From: Sulfobacillus harzensis
GTDB lineage: Bacteria; Bacillota; Sulfobacillia; Sulfobacillales; Sulfobacillaceae
Length of the DNA stretch: 64,000 nt
Reading direction: 5' to 3'
NCBI RefSeq assembly: GCF_012933365.1
Contig: NZ_JABBVZ010000007.1
Span: 1-64,000, forward strand
The notes under the pieces were generated by a model, which was not told the origin of the DNA, made no database searches, and saw nothing but the letters and a program-made list of their open reading frames with translations. How positions within the stretch are numbered: position 1 is the stretch's first letter; every line of letters starts with the position of its first letter. A program made the translations under genes and the position numbers. Of the stretch, positions 8,791-16,812 are shown piece by piece.

Positions 8791-9828
8791 CTACCGTTGG
8801 GATCGCGGGCGGGCCGTGAGTCGGGCATCATCGATGGCCGCTCGCATGGCATAAACCATGCTTGTTTCATGGGCGATGCCCTTCCCAGCGATGTCAAAGG
8901 CCGTGCCATGGTCGACAGAGGTACGAATGATGGGAAGGCCAATGGTTTGATTGACACCGGTGTCGATGCCAAGCATTTTGATGGCGATGTGACCTTGGTC
9001 ATGATAGAGAGCGATTACCACATCGAATTCGCCGGTCTGAGCGCGGGCAAAAACGGTGTCGGCAGGCCATGGCCCGCTGATGGGGAGGCCTTCATCGCGA
9101 AGCCGCTCGAGGGCCGGACGGAGGATCTGGGCTTCCTCGTCTCCGAACAGTCCATCGTCGCCCGCATGCGGATTCAATGCTGAAAGGGCAATGCGCGGTG
9201 CACTAATCCCGACGGTGCCGAGATATTGGTGGGCTAGCCGCGCTACCCGCACAATGCGGTCAGGAGTGAGTCTTTGGATGATATCGCGAAACGCGATGTG
9301 GGTGGTGCAGTGAACGACGCGAAGACGCTGATTGCGAAGCATCATGGCGTAATCGCCGGCGCCGGAAAGGGTGGCCAGCGCTTCGGTGTGGCCGGGAAAG
9401 GGGACATGCGCCAATTCCCATGACTTTTTATGAATGGGTGCTGTGCAGATTGCGTCGACAGATCCAGACTGCGCGAGCTTAACCGCCTCCACCACATAGG
9501 CATAGCTGGCTGATCCGGCGCTCGCCGAGACTTCGCCCCAGGGAAGCCCGTCGGGGACATTCGCGAGATCAACAACCCCGATGACGTTTGGGTTGGGGCC
9601 GACTGCGTCGATTTCATGGCGTGTTTGGACAACGGCGAAATCAGGAAGGCGTTCAATCCGGCCAGTCTTCTGAAGGATCGATGCCGCGAGCTTTAGTCGG
9701 CTTTGGTCGCCTACGACGGCCAAGGCCACGTGGTCCTCGTTTCGAAGCGCCGATACACCCAATATCGCTAACTCTGGGCCGATCCCGGCAGGATCGCCCA
9801 TGGTTATGGCAAGTGCGGTAGGCTCCAT
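8791..9828 (-). CDS. pdxA2: PdxA2-type 4-phospho-threonate/erythronate dehydrogenase
   Basis: This 345-residue PdxA-family dehydrogenase has the N-terminal MGDPAGIGPE motif, metal-binding histidines in GHTEAL, LNPHAGDDG and YHDQGHIA, and the IHKKSW segment. Canonical PdxA makes vitamin B6. PdxA2 members paired with a DUF1537 kinase oxidise and decarboxylate 4-phospho-D-threonate or -erythronate to dihydroxyacetone phosphate. The kinase gene sits directly upstream with almost no gap, which favours the catabolic role. The operon is read away from the GntR gene. Confidence 0.88.
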   Translation of the reverse strand: MEPTALAITMGDPAGIGPELAILGVSALRNEDHVALAVVGDQSRLKLAASILQKTGRIERLPDFAVVQTRHEIDAVGPNPNVIGVVDLANVPDGLPWGEVSASAGSASYAYVVEAVKLAQSGSVDAICTAPIHKKSWELAHVPFPGHTEALATLSGAGDYAMMLRNQRLRVVHCTTHIAFRDIIQRLTPDRIVRVARLAHQYLGTVGISAPRIALSALNPHAGDDGLFGDEEAQILRPALERLRDEGLPISGPWPADTVFARAQTGEFDVVIALYHDQGHIAIKMLGIDTGVNQTIGLPIIRTSVDHGTAFDIAGKGIAHETSMVYAMRAAIDDARLTARPRSQR

Positions 9829-9830
9829 GG

Positions 9831-11015
9831 CTAATAATCTCCTCTAATCGAAGTGTCATTAGAAACAGTGTACGTTGTTGAATGCTGGGCGTCGCCCGGG
9901 ACGCTTAATTTGTGGGCTAGCTCGGGGAAGAAGTCGGGCGTCCCAAACGCCCCGGATTTGGTCACGAGATGAATCGGGACCCGGCCGCCACTTTGGCTGA
10001 GCACGACGCCGGGCTCGAGCTCCTCTAAGGGTGTCAGTGCCTTAATGCGAAGATGGCGCACCAGAGCCAGGGTCGTGTCGCCACCGGTTGACACCACTAC
10101 AGTACGTGCGCTGGGTTGAAGGAGGATGGCTTTGACCGCGTGCGCGAAGCGATTCAGGTCCGCATCAGGGTTAGACTGGGTCTCAGAAGGGGTCACGAAG
10201 ATGTGGTGCTTGGCTGTGGCTGGTGGAATGTCGGGATTCTCATGAATTTCCCACTCGGGGTTTTGCCGCACTTGATCCACCTGGCGGCGCGAGGCTGGAT
10301 GTCGGGAACCCACCACGGCGACGATTCGGTCGAAGCACGGCCGTTTGGTCTCGGGCGGAGGTGCATCGGTTGCCCATTGGCGAGCTAACGGCGCGGCCCA
10401 TCCCGCCGACCCGACCGGCAACAGATGGGGATTCGCTGCCACTAGAGCGGCAAGGCGTTGCAGGTCTTCCATGGAGACGGCATCAGCGATGAAAATACCG
10501 CCAACATCCTTAGAATTCTCGAGGGCGGTCGAGCGCAGGGCAATGATCGGACGGTTGGTCAGAGGCGCCAACATGGTAGCAATGTCATCGGTGGCGACTG
10601 GATTTTTAGGATCATGGGCCAGCTCGGTGCGATGGGCAGGGCGACCCTCGACAAACAGCCGCCCATTGAGGACAGTACGGTGATTTTGCGGGAACGCAGG
10701 GCATATCACCGCTCCACGATACCGCGGCAGGGCGTCGAGGAAGGCGTCCACCATGGCTCCCACGGGACCTCTGAGGGTGGAATCAACCTTTAGATAATGG
10801 TGGTCAGCCGAAAGCAGGGCGGCTGGGATGGTGCGAAAACGGCCGGCTATTCCTTCCGGGCTCACATGACGGCTCTCAATGTGAATGACCGCGACATCAG
10901 CGGAACGGGGCAGCGATAAAGGGATTTCCGGGAACACCCGGGTTCTTTGGTGGTGTTGGAAAACGATGGCGGTATCCAGCGCGCCGCTTAAGTCATCGGC
11001 CCATACTGCGATCAT
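9831..11015 (-). CDS. Four-carbon acid sugar kinase (DUF1537, DtnK/OtnK-like)
   Basis: This 394-residue protein opens with MIAVWADDLSGALDTA and contains YLKVDSTLRGPVG, CPAFPQNHRT, VSTGGDTTLALV and TKSGAFGTPDFF, the landmarks of the four-carbon acid sugar kinase family. It should phosphorylate D-threonate or a related tetronate at O4 using ATP and hand the product to PdxA2. A GAGGTAGG site precedes the ATG. A promoter at 11203-11231 implies a leader of roughly 180 bases. Confidence 0.87.
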   Translation of the reverse strand: MIAVWADDLSGALDTAIVFQHHQRTRVFPEIPLSLPRSADVAVIHIESRHVSPEGIAGRFRTIPAALLSADHHYLKVDSTLRGPVGAMVDAFLDALPRYRGAVICPAFPQNHRTVLNGRLFVEGRPAHRTELAHDPKNPVATDDIATMLAPLTNRPIIALRSTALENSKDVGGIFIADAVSMEDLQRLAALVAANPHLLPVGSAGWAAPLARQWATDAPPPETKRPCFDRIVAVVGSRHPASRRQVDQVRQNPEWEIHENPDIPPATAKHHIFVTPSETQSNPDADLNRFAHAVKAILLQPSARTVVVSTGGDTTLALVRHLRIKALTPLEELEPGVVLSQSGGRVPIHLVTKSGAFGTPDFFPELAHKLSVPGDAQHSTTYTVSNDTSIRGDY

Positions 11016-11202
11016 ACGCCTACCTCATTGGACTTCGGCGCAAAAACTGGATTCGCCATGATGGGCCAGTCCGACGATGTTGCACGAATAGTCCATCGCC
11101 AGGCGGTTGGATCGCCGGCTGTTTCGCCGAACCTGGGGGAGCGCACCCACGCTTTCAAAAAGCACGGCGTACTCACAGGCCCCACCCCCTTGTTTGTGAA
11201 AT

Positions 11203-11231
11203 ATTATCATCCAATCGCTAGAACTGTGCAA
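11203..11231 (-). promoter_or_regulatory. Predicted sigma-A promoter for the tetronate kinase/PdxA2 operon
   Basis: Read on the minus strand, a TTGCAC -35 box (plus coordinates 11226-11231) and a GATAAT -10 box (11203-11208) are separated by 17 bases. It lies back to back with the plus-strand GntR promoter, so one regulator could control both directions. Confidence 0.55.
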
Positions 11232-11246
11232 TATTTATCAATCGCC

Positions 11247-11276
11247 TTGACTTGAATCGATGATCGATCATAGAAT
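11247..11276 (+). promoter_or_regulatory. Predicted sigma-A promoter of the GntR gene
   Basis: TTGACT (11247-11252) and TAGAAT (11271-11276) are spaced by 18 bases. The expected transcription start is near 11283, downstream of the ATG at 11260, which argues for a later translation start. A perfect 12-base palindrome occupies the spacer. Confidence 0.6.
11260..11271. promoter_or_regulatory. Palindromic operator candidate ATGATCGATCAT
   Basis: This perfect 12-base palindrome lies between the -35 and -10 boxes of the GntR promoter, an ideal place for an autorepressor. It is the only clear dyad in the 316-base gap (11016-11331) between the divergent genes. That the GntR protein binds it is inference. 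Confidence 0.45.
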
Positions 11277-11331
11277 GATTTTATTAAATAGTGCATCTAT
11301 TGCTGCAAACTCCGTAGCTGGAGATGGTGGT

Positions 11332-12003
11332 TTGAACATACGGCCTCGACTCCTCAATCAGCAGATTCTTGAGCACCTTAAGCAAAACATCTTTGACCAG
11401 CGCTTTTCGCCTGGCGAGAAGCTTGCCATTGACCTTCTGGCCCGCGAATATGGTTGTGGCATTAGTGTAGTGCGGGAATCGCTTTTTCAGTTGGCCAGCG
11501 AGCGATTAGTGGAATACCACCCAAACCGCGGCTTTCGGGTGTCTCCGTTGTTGCAGGGGGTTGAGGTGGAAGAACTATTCAACGTTCGGCGCCTGTTGGA
11601 ACCAGCGGCTGCGCGGGTACTGGCGGGGAAAATCACGCCCGCGCAAACAGGGCAGTTGAGAGATACCTGGCGCATCATGCGCCAATCGCGCCGAACCCCA
11701 CTGTATCAGGACTATAAAGACTTCCAAGAAGCGGATGCTCGATTTCATGACCTTGTTTTTGCCTTCGCCGGCAACAGCACCTTGAGGCGCCTTTATGCCT
11801 CGCTTCATGTGCATCTCCACATGGCCCGGTTTTACGTCGCCCGGAAGGTCGTGGATGTGGAACCCGCCTCAGAGGAACACCGCACCATTATTGAGCGGCT
11901 CGAGTCCGGCGATGCTGAGGGGGCGGCCGAGGCGATGGACCGTCATATCAGCGCGTCTTATTTTCGCTATCAACCCTTGTTTCAATCGGATGTTGACGCC
12001 TAA
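11332..12003 (+). CDS. GntR-family (FadR/FCD-type) transcriptional regulator
   Basis: An N-terminal winged helix (LLAREYGCGISVVRESLFQL, then YHPNRGFRV) is followed by an FCD effector domain with DARFHDLVF and HRTIIERLESGD. FCD-type regulators sense small carboxylates, fitting the sugar-acid genes on both sides. The frame extends to an ATG at 11260, but that codon lies inside the predicted promoter. A TTG at 11332 follows GGAG by eight bases and starts just before the DNA-binding helix, giving 223 residues. It is divergent from the tetronate operon and leads the plus-strand sugar-acid operon. Confidence 0.8.
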   Translation: MNIRPRLLNQQILEHLKQNIFDQRFSPGEKLAIDLLAREYGCGISVVRESLFQLASERLVEYHPNRGFRVSPLLQGVEVEELFNVRRLLEPAAARVLAGKITPAQTGQLRDTWRIMRQSRRTPLYQDYKDFQEADARFHDLVFAFAGNSTLRRLYASLHVHLHMARFYVARKVVDVEPASEEHRTIIERLESGDAEGAAEAMDRHISASYFRYQPLFQSDVDA

Positions 12004-12029
12004 TCCATCGTCAATGGAAAGGAGCGACC

Positions 12030-12803
12030 ATGCGGCTTAAAGAGAAGGTCTGCCTCATTACAGGGGCTGCCAGTGGAATTGGAGCGGCCATTGCCCAGCG
12101 TTTTGCTGAAGAGGGAGCATGGGTCGAAATCGGCGATCGAGACGCCGACCGCGGTCGCGAGACGGCCCGACGCATTGCCGAGACGGGTGGTCGGGTGCAC
12201 TTTAGCCCGCTCGACGTTCGCAATCGGCAGTCCGCTGATGCATGGGCTGAAGACGTCATTCACCGGCATGGCCGCATCGATGTTTTGGTGAATAATGCCG
12301 GAATTAGCGCGGTTGGTGAGCTGCACGAGGTGTCCGAGGAGTTATGGCAGGACGTCATGGCGGTCAACGTGACCGGGGTGTTCCTGGTCAGCCGGGCCGT
12401 GATTCCTGAGATGATGCGCCGTCGGACAGGATCGGTTATCAACATGTCTTCTTGCATTGCCGAAATGGGCTTGGCACGCCGGGCTGCGTACGCGGCCAGC
12501 AAAGGTGCGGTGCTCTCCCTTACACGTTCCATGCAGGTGGACTACGCCCGCTACCATATCCGCGTCAATGCACTTTTGCCGGGAACCATTATGACTCCGT
12601 TTGTCGAAGGATATTTGAAACGCGACTACGACAATCCGGAGGAGGCTCTCGCGCTGTTGAAGCAGCGGCAACTGGCTGATGACTTAGGGCGCCCAGAAGA
12701 TGTGGCGGACGCAGCACTCTACTTAGCGTCAGACGAGTCACGGTATGTCATGGGAAGCGGATTGGTGGTGGATGGCGGCATCACAGCCGGCAAACCGTTT
12801 TAG
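12030..12803 (+). CDS. Short-chain dehydrogenase/reductase (SDR)
   Basis: This 257-residue classical SDR has the TGAASGIGAA nucleotide motif, NNAGIS, a serine in INMSSCIAE and the catalytic YAASK, and ends with VDGGITAGKPF. It oxidises or reduces a secondary alcohol with NAD(P). A GAAAGGAG site precedes the ATG. In this operon it is likely to act on a sugar acid or a related polyhydroxy compound; the specific substrate is unknown. Its stop lies just before the ribosome binding site of the UxaA-like gene. Confidence 0.88.
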   Translation: MRLKEKVCLITGAASGIGAAIAQRFAEEGAWVEIGDRDADRGRETARRIAETGGRVHFSPLDVRNRQSADAWAEDVIHRHGRIDVLVNNAGISAVGELHEVSEELWQDVMAVNVTGVFLVSRAVIPEMMRRRTGSVINMSSCIAEMGLARRAAYAASKGAVLSLTRSMQVDYARYHIRVNALLPGTIMTPFVEGYLKRDYDNPEEALALLKQRQLADDLGRPEDVADAALYLASDESRYVMGSGLVVDGGITAGKPF

Positions 12804-12820
12804 TGCGAAGGAGAGAAAGG

Positions 12821-13999
12821 GTGGCGGGAATGGACGCAATCAAGGAGTTTTGGGGCTACTGGCGCGACGATGGTCGAGTGGGGACTCGCAACCATGTGTT
12901 GATTCTGCCGCTCTCGCCGGCGGTCAGTACAAGCGCATCGTGGGTCCAACAGGCTGTGCCCGGCACAGTCAGTGTCGAATTGCATCAGGATATTCATCCT
13001 TCCGTGTCCGGATATCCCTTGGCTATCCGGACACTCGCCGGATGGGTGGACCATCCCAACGTCTATGCCACCGTTCTGTTGGCGCTTAGCCAGGATGATC
13101 CCGTGGTCAGGGATTTGCTGCCCCAACTCGGGCACCACGTTCGGTATCGGTTGGTGTCCTTGGAGGGTGAGGGTGGGCGACGGGCCGCGCAAGAAGCAGC
13201 CCGGCAGGTGGCTCAAGACTACTTGACGGCATCCAAGAGCCTAGAGCGTCAACCGGCGCCATTAAGCCAGTTGATTTTGGCGACCGAATGCGGGGGATCG
13301 GACGCCTGTTCGGGGCTCTCCGCCAACCCCAGTCTGGGCTTCGCCAGCGACCGGCTGGTGGAAGCGGGCGGAACCTCCATTTTAGCCGAAACCACGGAAC
13401 TCATCGGTGCCGAACATATTTTGGCCGCCCGGGCCACGAGCCCATCAGTGGACGACGCTATTTGGGAAACGGTTCGGCATGCCGAGCGTGCTGCCATGCG
13501 CATGGGGGTTGATTTCCGGGGTGGTCAGCCGGCCCCGGGGAATATCGCCGGTGGGATTACCACGATCGAGGAGAAGTCCTTGGGATGCGTTCACAAGGGA
13601 GGCAACAGCCCTGTTGCGGGCGTGATTGACTATGCCGAGCGCCCTCGAATGCGGGGGCTGGTCATTATGGATACCCCGGGACATGATGTGATGCAGTTTG
13701 TGGGTATGGCAGCGGGCGGGGCGCAAGTTATGGTCTTTACGACTGGCCGCGGCACGCCCACCGGGGCCGCGATCGCACCTGTCATCAAGGTATCGACCCG
13801 AACCGCGCTGAAGCGCCAGTTGCCTGACCTGATTGATTTCAACGCGGGGAGCATCATCGACGGTGTTCAGACCCGGGAGCAGGTGGGCTGGGCCCTGTTT
13901 CGAAAGATTCTCTCCGTGGCCAACGGTGAGCGTGTGGCGGCTGAGATTTTGGGCCACCGCGAGTTCGGAATTTTTCAGGGATGGGGGGCCGAGGCATGA
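12821..13999 (+). CDS. UxaA-family dehydratase large subunit, paralogue A (C-terminal site kept)
   Basis: This protein of about 392 residues covers the large-subunit region of the UxaA/GarD/SuyB sugar-acid dehydratases. It keeps ECGGSDACSGLSANP (156-170), SLGCVHKGGNSP (253-264), MDTPGHD (283-289) and TTGRGTPTG (307-315). In its N-terminal half the usual HPxGCxQxGxDxEQT motif has become HPSVSGYPLAIRT and the GLGCE segment has become ALSQDD, so that half-site is missing. The paralogue at 15139 keeps exactly those motifs. The start is GTG 12821 after AAGGAG, or ATG 12830. The stop overlaps the next start (ATGA). Confidence 0.85.
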   Translation: MAGMDAIKEFWGYWRDDGRVGTRNHVLILPLSPAVSTSASWVQQAVPGTVSVELHQDIHPSVSGYPLAIRTLAGWVDHPNVYATVLLALSQDDPVVRDLLPQLGHHVRYRLVSLEGEGGRRAAQEAARQVAQDYLTASKSLERQPAPLSQLILATECGGSDACSGLSANPSLGFASDRLVEAGGTSILAETTELIGAEHILAARATSPSVDDAIWETVRHAERAAMRMGVDFRGGQPAPGNIAGGITTIEEKSLGCVHKGGNSPVAGVIDYAERPRMRGLVIMDTPGHDVMQFVGMAAGGAQVMVFTTGRGTPTGAAIAPVIKVSTRTALKRQLPDLIDFNAGSIIDGVQTREQVGWALFRKILSVANGERVAAEILGHREFGIFQGWGAEA

Positions 14000-15138
14000 G
14001 CACGCTGATGCAATGGTGGCGATGGAAAACAGCAGCCGGGTTCCAGGAAGGGATAATGCGGGAAGAGGATCCGGGGGCTGTGGTTCTGGAGCATGCAACG
14101 CCGACCCCGGCGTCTCTCGGGGGCGTTGTGGAGTATTGCCGGACGGCCCACATTCAGCTCACGGACTGGGCCGAGGCGCTGTTGGCTAAGATGCCGGCCC
14201 GAGAGAGGATCCCGAAGGACGCCATCGAGTGTCCGGTCGACCTCGAGCTGCTCTTCGGGTGCCAAGCAGTGGCCGAGGACCAAGACGCGCCCGCAATCTA
14301 CCTCAAGGCATCCCAGACCACCCTGGCTGGACCACGTCAATCGCTAGGCCTTAGGCCTGACGTGGCCTGGCATGTGGCGCACCCAGCTATTATTGCCGTG
14401 TTCGGCCCGCATGGGGATGTGTTAGGTTTCAGCTTAGGCCTTGACGTCACGGCCTTAGAGCTTTTGACGCGTCATCCGCTGCATCTTCAGGAGGCTAAAT
14501 GGTTTCAGGGCAGTGCCGCCATGGGTCCTGTGTTGGCTCTGGCTTCAAGCGGCGATCTCGAGCACGTTGAGGTGCGCTTTCAGGTATGGCGGCGAGGTCA
14601 AGTGCTGGTGCGCGAGTCATGCGCGCCGGTCCATCTATCTGCCCGATTGGAGATGGCTCGGCGTGTCCTAACCTGGATGCCCCACGTGCGTTGGTTTGGG
14701 GTGATGCTGCCGTTGAATGTTTCGTTGCCCGAGGTATTTCAGTTGGAGGAGGGCGATGAAGTATCCGTCTCCGCACCGGGGTTGGGGGAGTTCACCGCCA
14801 TGGCGCGGTCGCTTCAGCCCGTGAGCTCCCAAGAGACACGGGAACCACGAGTGCTGCTCATTCATCCCAATGACACGGTGGCCGTGGCGCTCGACCCCAT
14901 CCAAGCCGGGACGTCCATTTCGATTGCGGGAATTGAGATCTCCGTGCGCGATGACATCCCCTTTGGGCATAAGGTGGCCATCCGCGACCTCGAGGCCGGC
15001 GATTGGGTCATCAAGTACGGGGAGAAGATTGGGGTGGCGAGTCAGCCCATTCATTCTGGCGAACACGTGCACACCCATAACCTTGAGAGCAGCCGGGGCC
15101 GGGGAGACCTCTTGGTGGCTGAACGGGAGGTGCAGTAA
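13996..15138 (+). CDS. Fusion of degenerate FAH domain with UxaA-type SAF small-subunit domain
   Basis: This 380-residue protein joins two unrelated families. Residues 1 to about 275 follow the 2-keto-3-deoxypentonate dehydratase (KdaD) pattern, but the metal-binding PEPE is replaced by AHPA and GNDMSCRDIE by GLDVTALELL, so this domain is probably inactive. Residues about 280-365 are a SAF domain like the UxaA small subunit, with VLLIHPNDTVAVAL, IPFGHKVAIRDLEAGD and GEHVHTHNLES. SAF domains partner the large subunits of UxaA/SuyAB dehydratases, and such a subunit flanks it on each side. The start at 13996 overlaps the upstream stop. Confidence 0.82.
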   Translation: MSTLMQWWRWKTAAGFQEGIMREEDPGAVVLEHATPTPASLGGVVEYCRTAHIQLTDWAEALLAKMPARERIPKDAIECPVDLELLFGCQAVAEDQDAPAIYLKASQTTLAGPRQSLGLRPDVAWHVAHPAIIAVFGPHGDVLGFSLGLDVTALELLTRHPLHLQEAKWFQGSAAMGPVLALASSGDLEHVEVRFQVWRRGQVLVRESCAPVHLSARLEMARRVLTWMPHVRWFGVMLPLNVSLPEVFQLEEGDEVSVSAPGLGEFTAMARSLQPVSSQETREPRVLLIHPNDTVAVALDPIQAGTSISIAGIEISVRDDIPFGHKVAIRDLEAGDWVIKYGEKIGVASQPIHSGEHVHTHNLESSRGRGDLLVAEREVQ

Positions 15139-16026
15139 ATGCGGACGGAATTCATGGGGTACCGACGATCGGGCGGCCATGTGGGGGTTCGGGACTATCT
15201 ATTGGCACTGCCGTCGGTCGTCTGTGCTACGCGCGCCGCCTTTTGGGCCGTCGAAGGCACCGACGCCATCGCCATCGAGCACCCGATAGGATGCGCGCAA
15301 ATCGGAGCTGACCGCGAACAGACCCGCCGGGTACTGGTCGGCATTGGCGCGCATCCCAATGTTCGGGCCGCCATGGTGATCGGGCTGGGCTGCGAGGGTG
15401 TTCCAGCTCAGGAGGTGTACCAGGGCCTTTTGGACCGGGGTCAGGCCACCGCGGTCGCGACTATTCAGGAGTCGGGCGGCACGCGGGAGGCTGCCCAGGC
15501 GGCGAGAACCTTCTTGGCGGGCGTCAAAGCAGTTCCCCGCGAGCAGGTGGGAATACAGGATCTGGTGCTAGGCGTGGGGCCGATTGAGGCGCTGGGTGCC
15601 GCCGGACGTGCGCTCGTTGAGGCGTTTCTCGACCGCGGCGGCCGTATCGTCTTCAGCGCCACAGACGATCCGGGCGCACTGCCGTATGGCACGCCAATTC
15701 CTCCTAGCGTGCGCTGCGCCGCTATGGAAGCGGGAACTGGGCCAACGGAGACGATGACGGGACTTGCCGCTTGTGGAGCGCAGATTCTCTTGGGCATTTG
15801 CGATCCGCACAATTTGGGAGGCCATCCGATCGTTCCGGTGATACGTCTGGGGGCGGACGAACGGTTCCGTCGGGCGCTGTCAGACGACATGGACGGCATG
15901 ATCGGCGACCGTGACCCCGACGGCTGGGTCGACTGGATTCTCGCTGTGGCCAGCGGCGAGATGACGTTGAGTGAGTCGCTCGGGACGGCGAGTTTCGCGA
16001 TCGAACGGATTGGGCCGACGTTGTAA
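15139..16026 (+). CDS. UxaA-family dehydratase large subunit, paralogue B (N-terminal site kept)
   Basis: This 295-residue protein begins FMGYRRSGGHVGVRDYLLALP, the usual opening of UxaA large subunits. It keeps EHPIGCAQIGADREQT (47-62), VIGLGCEG (80-87) and TIQESGGT (108-115). Where paralogue A has ECGGSD it has GVGPIE, and where A has TTGRGTPTG it has ICDPHNLGG, so its C-terminal site is degenerate. Paralogues A and B therefore look like a pair that together rebuild one active site, probably with the SAF domain encoded between them. It starts directly after the previous stop. Confidence 0.82.
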   Translation: MRTEFMGYRRSGGHVGVRDYLLALPSVVCATRAAFWAVEGTDAIAIEHPIGCAQIGADREQTRRVLVGIGAHPNVRAAMVIGLGCEGVPAQEVYQGLLDRGQATAVATIQESGGTREAAQAARTFLAGVKAVPREQVGIQDLVLGVGPIEALGAAGRALVEAFLDRGGRIVFSATDDPGALPYGTPIPPSVRCAAMEAGTGPTETMTGLAACGAQILLGICDPHNLGGHPIVPVIRLGADERFRRALSDDMDGMIGDRDPDGWVDWILAVASGEMTLSESLGTASFAIERIGPTL

Positions 16027-16050
16027 GCTTTCAGGTGGGAGGAAGCGGCT

Positions 16051-16812
16051 GTGGCGGTGACGTTGTATTTCGATGCATTTTCTGGGATTGCCGGCGACAT
16101 GGTGGTGGGCGCCCTCTTAAGCCTTGGCGCCTCATGGGCCGCGGTCGAGGATGGGGTCCGATCGCTCGAGGTTGCCGGACTTTCCATTGCCCAACGGCCG
16201 GTCAATAAAGGGGGCGTTGAAGCGGTGAAGTTCGACGTCGAATGGCCATCGGGCACGCTCCAGCATCGGCACTTGCCGGAGATTTTGGAGCGTTTGGCTC
16301 GGGCGGGGCTCCCCCAAGGCGTTGCGCAGCGTGCCCGCGCTGCCTTCGAAGCTCTTGCATTTGCCGAGGCTCGCATCCATGGGATATCCATGGAAGCTGT
16401 GCATTTGCATGAGGTAGGAGCCGAGGACTCCATCGCAGATATTGTCGCCGCTTCGGTAGCCTTTGAAGACTTGGCCCCTGACCAATGCATGGTTGGCCCG
16501 ATCCCCACCGGCAGTGGTTGGACCCTGTCCGCCCATGGCCGCATTCCTATTCCGGCCCCCGCCACGCTGGAGTTGCTACGCGGCTTTCGAACTCGGGCAG
16601 GAGGCGTGAGCCGCGAGCTCACGACACCAACCGGTGCCGCTCTCCTCTCGGCGTTTCATGCTCAATCGGTGTCGGAGATGCCGGAGGGGGTCGTGTCAGG
16701 GATTGGATATGGCGCGGGGACCATGGATCTGGCTCATCCCAACATTCTTCGGGCCGTCTTTTTGGAAATGGAATCCGATCCCACGGGGGGGAATCAGCAT
16801 GTTCACGCCTGA
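16051..16812 (+). CDS. larC1: LarC1, N-terminal part of the nickel insertase LarC
   Basis: LarC inserts nickel into the pyridinium dithiocarboxylate to form the nickel-pincer nucleotide, using CTP. This 253-residue protein carries only the first domain: LYFDAFSGIAGDMVVGALL, VHLHEVGAEDSIADI, PIPTGSGWT, HGRIPIPAPATLELL, ELTTPTGAALL and GIGYGAGTMDL. In many genomes LarC is one protein; in Lactiplantibacillus the two parts are joined by a frameshift. Here the second part is a separate gene on the other side of larB. The GTG start follows GGTGGGAGGA. Confidence 0.9.
   Translation: MAVTLYFDAFSGIAGDMVVGALLSLGASWAAVEDGVRSLEVAGLSIAQRPVNKGGVEAVKFDVEWPSGTLQHRHLPEILERLARAGLPQGVAQRARAAFEALAFAEARIHGISMEAVHLHEVGAEDSIADIVAASVAFEDLAPDQCMVGPIPTGSGWTLSAHGRIPIPAPATLELLRGFRTRAGGVSRELTTPTGAALLSAFHAQSVSEMPEGVVSGIGYGAGTMDLAHPNILRAVFLEMESDPTGGNQHVHA

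Noticed and set aside
11260-11331. ATG at 11260 as start of the GntR gene
   Set aside because: It sits within the -35/-10 spacer of a good promoter and lacks a ribosome binding site; the added residues show no fold.
16634-16798. Upstream extension of the larB frame
   Set aside because: It runs inside larC1 and has no LarB-like sequence; ATG 16799 has a ribosome binding site.
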